Of a stretch of DNA of 64,000 bases, positions 59,915-64,000 are shown piece by piece. Each line of letters starts with the position of its first letter. The stretch's first letter is position 1. The DNA comes from UBA964 sp031382085. GTDB taxonomy: Bacteria > Pseudomonadota > Gammaproteobacteria > Steroidobacterales > Steroidobacteraceae. The stretch lies in the NCBI GenBank assembly GCA_031382085.1, contig JANMYM010000083.1, positions 124,001 to 188,000 of the forward strand. Reading direction: 5' to 3'. The notes below the pieces were generated by a model. That model did no database searches, had not been told where the DNA came from, and was given only the letters and a program-made list of their open reading frames with translations. Both the position numbers and the translations under genes were made by a program.

Positions 59915-60682
59915 ATGTCGATTCGTAAGATGGCTCCCTACCTTGCTGCAGTTGCCGCTCTGGCTTTCGCGAGCGCGTCGCAGGCAGGTCCCTTAGTTAC
60001 CGGTTCGCAGTACGAAGTCAGCAATCAGGCTGGCAACGCCTTCACTCCCAACGGCGATGATGGCTACTACTCCTCTGTTAGCTTTACGCTGAACGGCAGC
60101 GGCTCGGTCAACACCTCCGCTGGCGTGTTCGCGCTGGACTACCGGAACAACGGCAGCTCTGACGCCTGGACCCCGTTCCTCAGCTTCTGCCTGCAGCCGG
60201 ATGTCTTCCTGACGCCGTTCCAGAATCCCTACACCGCAATGCAGGTCGGTTCGGCCAGTGGCAGCTCCGGCGGCCCGTATGATCAGGCGCGCATTACAGA
60301 ATTGTGGGGCCGCTTCTACAACCAGATCACGAACCCGACGAACGGCCGGACGAATGACATCAACGCCGCCGCGTTTCAGGTCGCGCTTTGGGAACTCTCC
60401 TACGGCGACCGCGATCGCAACCTGACCACGGGTTCCTTCGTTCTGAACACGGCAGGCGATGTGCGCACGGTCGCACAGGCCTGGCTCAACGCTCTCAACG
60501 GCCAGGGCGCCATGGCCGACGGCCTGCTGGTTCTGTCGAATGCCGTCGACCGGCAATGCACGGCTGGATTGAGCTGCGATCGTCAGGACCTGATCACCCG
60601 CGTTCCGGAACCCGCTTCACTGGCCCTGTTAGGTATCGGCCTGCTCGGAATTGGCGCCCGCCGTCGCAAACGCGCCGCCTGA
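59915..60682 (+). CDS. PEP-CTERM sorting-domain protein
   Basis: 255 residues. Signal peptide at 1-24 (ending ASQA), a Ser/Thr/Asn/Gly-rich mature domain of about 200 residues, and the C-terminal sorting signal VPEPASLALLGIGLLGIG followed by basic ARRRKRAA. Exosortase cuts near the PEP motif and passes the protein to the cell surface, where such proteins help make flocs and biofilm. The exosortase gene is not in the window. A FLSFCLQPDVF region with one Cys and a C-x5-C pair near the end (CTAGLSC) may form disulfides. Expressed singly: sigma-54 promoter before it and strong terminator after it. Confidence 0.95.
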   Translation: MSIRKMAPYLAAVAALAFASASQAGPLVTGSQYEVSNQAGNAFTPNGDDGYYSSVSFTLNGSGSVNTSAGVFALDYRNNGSSDAWTPFLSFCLQPDVFLTPFQNPYTAMQVGSASGSSGGPYDQARITELWGRFYNQITNPTNGRTNDINAAAFQVALWELSYGDRDRNLTTGSFVLNTAGDVRTVAQAWLNALNGQGAMADGLLVLSNAVDRQCTAGLSCDRQDLITRVPEPASLALLGIGLLGIGARRRKRAA

Positions 60683-60704
60683 TCCGCCGGGTTTTCTGAT
60701 CGAT

Positions 60705-60739
60705 AAAAGGCCGCGCCGGCTCTGCCAGCGCGGCCTTTT
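60705..60739 (+). terminator. Rho-independent terminator
   Basis: Perfect 12-bp stem AAAAGGCCGCGC / GCGCGGCCTTTT (60705-60716 and 60728-60739) with an 11-nt loop, starting 23 bp after the PEP-CTERM stop. The T-run is part of the stem, and the A-run on the other side makes it work in both directions, so it also serves the convergent esterase gene ending at 60744. Confidence 0.9.
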
Positions 60740-60743
60740 CTAT

Positions 60744-61487
60744 TCAGGCCATCTCCGCCAGGTACTTGGGCAGCATCGCGCGCCAGGTGTTCCAGTTGTG
60801 ATGATGCTCGGCTCCCCAGCTGTCCACCCTGTTAGGCACGCCGCGCGCACCTAACAGTTTGGCGATCCGCCAGCTCTCGCCCGGGTCTTCGTAGTCGCCT
60901 TCGCCGGTCGGCAGCAGCACGAAGCGCTGCCGCAGCTTCGCCATCTGCGGATGATCGTCGGCGAGCCCGGGCAGGTAGTGCAACGGCGACGAGTAGTAGA
61001 AATCCGAGTTGAATTTGCCATCGAGGTACTTCGACAGATCGAATGTGCCGCTCATCGCGATCGCCAGTTTGAAGGCGTCCGGATGCCGGCAAATGCTGGC
61101 GACAGCATTGAATGCGCCGATCGAGGCGCCGGTGGCGATGACCTCGATGTCAGGTGACGCGCAATCCTGGCGAATCAGCGGCACGACTTCTTCGTAGACA
61201 TAGGCATCAAACAGGTTCTGTACCTTGGAACAGTACTCCGGGCTGTCGGTACCCTTGAGCCAGGTCTTCCCGGCCACGCTATCGATTGAGTAGACCTTGA
61301 TGCGGCCCTGGCTGATCAAATCGCCCAGCGCGTGAATCAGTTTGAAACGCTCGACCTCTTCGAAGTCCCCGCCGGCGGTCGGGTACAGCAGGACCGGCGT
61401 GCCGAAGTGCCCCCAGCGCACAACTCTCGCAGGTTCGGGCAGGCGCGGGGTCTGCCAGGTCCAGGTTTTCCTATTGTGGTCGCTCAT
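60744..61487 (-). CDS. Esterase D/PHB-depolymerase-like alpha/beta hydrolase
   Basis: 247 residues, no signal peptide. VLLYPTAGGDFEE at the oxyanion loop, IEVIATGASIGAFNAV with the GASIG nucleophile elbow, and SWGAEHHHNWNTWR with the catalytic His give a complete triad pattern of the esterase (PF00756) family, which includes S-formylglutathione hydrolase and mycolyl-type esterases. Substrate unknown. Convergent with the PEP-CTERM gene, shares its terminator, and is divergent from the TPR gene at 61576. Confidence 0.85.
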   Translation of the reverse strand: MSDHNRKTWTWQTPRLPEPARVVRWGHFGTPVLLYPTAGGDFEEVERFKLIHALGDLISQGRIKVYSIDSVAGKTWLKGTDSPEYCSKVQNLFDAYVYEEVVPLIRQDCASPDIEVIATGASIGAFNAVASICRHPDAFKLAIAMSGTFDLSKYLDGKFNSDFYYSSPLHYLPGLADDHPQMAKLRQRFVLLPTGEGDYEDPGESWRIAKLLGARGVPNRVDSWGAEHHHNWNTWRAMLPKYLAEMA

Positions 61488-61575
61488 GGATCAGCATCTT
61501 GTCGCCCCGCTTGCACAGCGTCAATTGTCGGCGCAGGATCATATTGGGTTGTGGTCGTGACGGCCGGGAGGTTTT

Positions 61576-62250
61576 GTGAACCAGAAAATGTGTCAGTCAT
61601 TGTGCATCGCCCTGGCGTTTTGCGTGGGGCCGTTAGCCGTGGGGCCGTTAGCATGGAGTGCGGGCACTGGCTCGGCGAGCCCACCGGCTGGCGCGCCTGC
61701 CATGTCAAGAGCGGAAACGCAGGATCCTGTCGCCGCGGCGCTGCGCCTGTACAACGAGGGCGTCAAGCTCGTGCAACGTGCGGACCAGGCGGGCAGCGAT
61801 GCGAAGAAAGCCCAAAAGGACTATGCCAGCGCGCTGAAGAAGTTTGAAAGCGCCGTTGAGGGCAATCCGCAGCTGGCGGAAGGCTGGAACTATGTCGGTT
61901 ACTGTCGTCGGCAGACGGGTGACTACGGTGGCGCGCTCGGTGCGTATGACGAAGCTCTGCGGCTCAAGACCGGCTTTCCCGAGGCGCTTGAATATCGGGG
62001 GCATGCCTACCTCGGCCTGAATCGGCTCGATGACGCCAAGCGCGATTACCTCGACCTGTTTGGCCGCAATCGTGCACTCGCCGACAAGTTGTTAGCGGCG
62101 ATACGCACCTGGTCCGGCGCACAGCGCGCGGGCAGCAACGCTAACGCCGAGCAGCTCAATTCCCTGGATGCATGGATCATGGAACGTGAAAAACTGGCGC
62201 AGCAGACTGTGGCGCTCAGTCGCGTGGGATCAGCGGCCGGCTGGAATTAA
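61576..62250 (+). CDS. Exported TPR protein
   Basis: 224 residues with a GTG start. Signal peptide of about 28 residues (CIALAFCVGPLAVGPLAWSA). Residues 50-165 are three TPR units, with AEGWNYVGYCRRQTGDYGGALGAYDEAL as the clearest. It is periplasmic and probably a protein-binding helper. The gene at 62269 (di-heme peroxidase) follows after 18 bp, so the two are likely one unit. The signal region contains two YGTTAGS words in a row (CCGTTAGCCG and CCGTTAGCATG), each coding Pro-Leu-Ala. Confidence 0.82.
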   Translation: MNQKMCQSLCIALAFCVGPLAVGPLAWSAGTGSASPPAGAPAMSRAETQDPVAAALRLYNEGVKLVQRADQAGSDAKKAQKDYASALKKFESAVEGNPQLAEGWNYVGYCRRQTGDYGGALGAYDEALRLKTGFPEALEYRGHAYLGLNRLDDAKRDYLDLFGRNRALADKLLAAIRTWSGAQRAGSNANAEQLNSLDAWIMEREKLAQQTVALSRVGSAAGWN

Positions 62251-62268
62251 CCGCCCGGGGCCGCATCC

Positions 62269-63276
62269 TTGAGGTGGTTGTGCGCGGCGCTGGTCGCGCC
62301 CTGTCTGTTAGCGGTCGCGCCCGGTGCGGAGTCCTGGCAGTGGCGTTTGCCGCCCGGCATGCCCGAGCCTTTCGTGCCGGCGGACAATCCCATGAGCGAG
62401 GCGAAGCGCGCGCTCGGCCAGCGGCTTTTCTTCGAGCCGAAATTATCGGTGACTGGGGGCATGGCCTGCGCGGATTGCCATGAAAGCCCGAGAGCTTTCA
62501 CTGATGGCCGGCCGCGCTCGCCCGGCGCGACTGGCGAGCTAACAGATCGGGGCGCGATGTCGCTGGCCAATGTCGCGTACAGTCAGTCGCTTGGCTGGAT
62601 CAAGCCCGAGTTGCGGCCGCTGGAGGCGCAGATGCTTGAGCCGCTGTTCAACCAGCACCCGCTGGAGATGGGCCTGCGCGGTCGCGAGCAGGCCGTAGCG
62701 GCGCTGCTGCAGTCGCGGTCCGATTACCGCGCACAGTTTCGCGCTGCGTTTCCGGGCGAGGCGCAACCGGTCACGATGCCTAACATCATCAAGGCGATCG
62801 CCTGCTACGAGCGCACGCTCATCTTCGCGGGCTCGGCATTTGATCACTACCTTTATCGCGGCGAACACGCCGCCTTGACGCCGGCCGCGCGCCGCGGCAT
62901 GGATCTGTTTTTTTCAGGCGAGGTCGGTTGCGCGCGCTGCCACAGTGGAATCAACATGGCGGGCCCGTGGCGGGACGCGGGCGGCGCAACGGGCCCGCCG
63001 GGGTTCGCCGACAACGGGCTCGGCGCCGGCAAGTTCAAGGTGCCGACGCTGCGCAACATTGCGCTGTCGGCGCCCTACATGCACGACGGCCGTTTTGCGG
63101 GCCTGGATGCGGTGCTCCACCATTACGGACAGATTGCGCAACGTCGTGGGCGCGACCCACGACTGCCGGCCCGCGAGCTAACAGATGCAGAACAGCTCTA
63201 TTTGCGAGCGTTCCTGGAGGCACTTACGGATCGCGCGTTCGTGGCCGGTCCGGCGCTTGAGCTGCGACAGCGATAG
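62269..63276 (+). CDS. Di-heme cytochrome c peroxidase, MauG family
   Basis: 335 residues with a TTG start at 62269; signal peptide ending APGAES. Two heme sites: CADCH (about residue 66-70) and CARCH (about 224-228). AKRALGQRLFFEPKLS and FKVPTLRNIALSAPYMHDGRF are typical of bacterial cytochrome c peroxidases; the last contains a Met-His pair as in the distal ligand region. It reduces hydrogen peroxide or oxidises a protein substrate in the periplasm. Coupled to the TPR protein upstream. A second, larger di-heme protein is encoded at 3741. Confidence 0.9.
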   Translation: MRWLCAALVAPCLLAVAPGAESWQWRLPPGMPEPFVPADNPMSEAKRALGQRLFFEPKLSVTGGMACADCHESPRAFTDGRPRSPGATGELTDRGAMSLANVAYSQSLGWIKPELRPLEAQMLEPLFNQHPLEMGLRGREQAVAALLQSRSDYRAQFRAAFPGEAQPVTMPNIIKAIACYERTLIFAGSAFDHYLYRGEHAALTPAARRGMDLFFSGEVGCARCHSGINMAGPWRDAGGATGPPGFADNGLGAGKFKVPTLRNIALSAPYMHDGRFAGLDAVLHHYGQIAQRRGRDPRLPARELTDAEQLYLRAFLEALTDRAFVAGPALELRQR

Positions 63277-63335
63277 TGTCGTGTCCCGCCAATGACTTTT
63301 CACAGCAGCGCATCGCCCCCACTGCCGCCGCCGAG

Positions 63336-63680
63336 TCATTCGTCGGGCCGATTCAATTCATGCGTGCCGCGCCGGTAGGCCACTCGCAACATCGAGACCA
63401 GCCAGTCATAACGCTGCTGCGGCTTACGTTTGCGAAAAGACCACTTTCGTAGCCTTTCCGCATCATCGAATGTTCCCTGGCTCGGCGGTGGTTCGTCGCC
63501 AGGGTATGCTTGAACGCGCTGTGACGAATCCGGATTTTCTGTCATGGCGGGCCAAGCAATTCGCGCAACAACGCATTCGGTTTCAACCCCAGCGTTTGTA
63601 ACGCACAGACCGCCGACCAGCACATAGCGTGCGTCCAATTCGTTGAGTGCACGAAAGACACCGACAAAGTCCACGGGCAT
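63336..63680 (-). pseudogene. Probable remnant of a nucleotidyltransferase-type gene
   Basis: 114 codons from the Met at 63680. MPVDFVGVFRALNELDARYVLVGGL closely resembles the start of MNT/AbiEii-type nucleotidyltransferases, which normally continue with the GGxAxxxHG and DxD catalytic section. Here the homology stops at VLVGGLCV; the rest contains FDDAERLRKWSFRKRKPQQRYDWLV, which resembles the short helical partner protein usually encoded next to such enzymes. It looks like a deletion that fused the two, or an inactive toxin-antitoxin remnant. No YGTTAGS word occurs here. Confidence 0.4.
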
Positions 63681-63787
63681 GCTCCAATGTGAGTGAATTG
63701 GCGCCGGGGCCTGGCATCGACCTGCAACCCTGATTGAGTCCGAACGTGGAGTAGAGTGCTGTTTCCGCCACCCTACTCGCCGACAGG

Positions 63788-64000
63788 TCAGGCGCGGCCT
63801 TCCTGCCTGCGCCAATCCTGCATGCGCGAGAAGAAGAGCTCCGTGAAGGAATCCCACTCGTGCGCCGGGAACAGCGCCTCGACCTTGCGGCGCACCGCAG
63901 CCCTGGCCTCCGCCGTGCCGAAAAACGCGTCGGCGACCTGGTCGAAATGCGCTAGGTGCTTGCCGCAGAAATCGTCGAACTCCGCGGCCGCAAGCCGGCC
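63788..64000 (-). CDS. C-terminal part of an unidentified protein, cut by window edge
   Basis: An open frame enters at base 64000 and ends at a TGA (63788-63790), giving 70 C-terminal residues. It contains FDDFCGKHLAHFDQVADAFFG, then VRRKVEALFPAHEWDSF and ends FFSRMQDWRRQEGRA. It is helical, with a conserved-looking aromatic FPAHEWDxFTELFF segment. Codon use is like the core genes, so a real gene is likely, but no family was recognised. Confidence 0.6.
   Translation of the reverse strand, partial: GRLAAAEFDDFCGKHLAHFDQVADAFFGTAEARAAVRRKVEALFPAHEWDSFTELFFSRMQDWRRQEGRA

Noticed and set aside
61332..61847. 171-codon plus-strand frame with many Cys
   Set aside because: It overlaps the esterase start and the TPR gene in a different frame; no coherent protein features.

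Overview
The window is high-GC DNA from a Gram-negative bacterium, most likely a gammaproteobacterium. The pointers are exosortase-type PEP-CTERM sorting, a Crp/Clp-type operator, a sigma-54 promoter, DUF2238/PGPGW/VanZ membrane proteins, a TetA-like MFS and two-domain IlvA. A Steroidobacter/Nevskia-like host is a guess. No rRNA, tRNA, CRISPR array, complete insertion sequence or prophage was seen.

Layout. (1) 1-15.1 kb: surface-polysaccharide block with four or five glycosyltransferases, a Wzy/ligase-like polytopic protein, an acyltransferase-3, an unusual 1,167-residue secreted beta-propeller/PKD/di-heme protein, and rfbBAC for dTDP-sugar synthesis without rfbD. (2) 15.1-28.1 kb: ilvA followed by alpha/beta hydrolases, a duplicated Sel1/TPR-like secreted protein, small membrane proteins, a TlpA-like thioredoxin with a sialidase-fold partner, a cupin, a metallo-beta-lactamase-fold hydrolase and an MFS protein. 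Three of the hydrolases share an odd GxHTG nucleophile elbow. (3) 28.2-41.2 kb: eleven co-directional, tightly packed genes that look like one envelope machine: lipoproteins, a Ser/Thr kinase with a periplasmic TPR/PEGA region, a PEGA/FGE-sulfatase-fold membrane protein, an ExbB/TolQ/MotA-like channel, an Hsp70-like/FHA protein, and two membrane-anchored von Willebrand A proteins whose N-termini match the ExbD/TolR signature. This is the best candidate for an undescribed system. (4) 41.2-46.3 kb: MFS, DUF2891, nucleoside hydrolase, ribokinase and a 2OG-Fe(II) oxygenase, probably nucleoside salvage. (5) 46.3-54.3 kb: an envelope/lipid operon on the minus strand (TonB-C/TPR, CFA-like methyltransferase, DUF2062, DUF1475, VanZ) divergent from a GGDEF-EAL protein across a perfect Crp-type palindrome, then an NlpC/P60 lipoprotein. 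(6) 54.3-59.5 kb: glycogen synthase between two paralogous ATP-grasp enzymes, plus a beta-lactamase-fold protein without its catalytic motifs. (7) 59.5-64 kb: a PEP-CTERM protein behind a sigma-54 promoter, an esterase, a TPR protein, a di-heme peroxidase, a nucleotidyltransferase remnant and a partial gene.

A genome-scale signal runs through the window. The heptamer YGTTAGS (reverse SCTAACR) occurs about once per 460 bp from ilvA to about 63.2 kb (about 105 copies by eye), in every reading frame and often over stop codons, but only about 11 times in the first 15.1 kb. It therefore marks the polysaccharide block as compositionally foreign and may be a functional genome-wide word.
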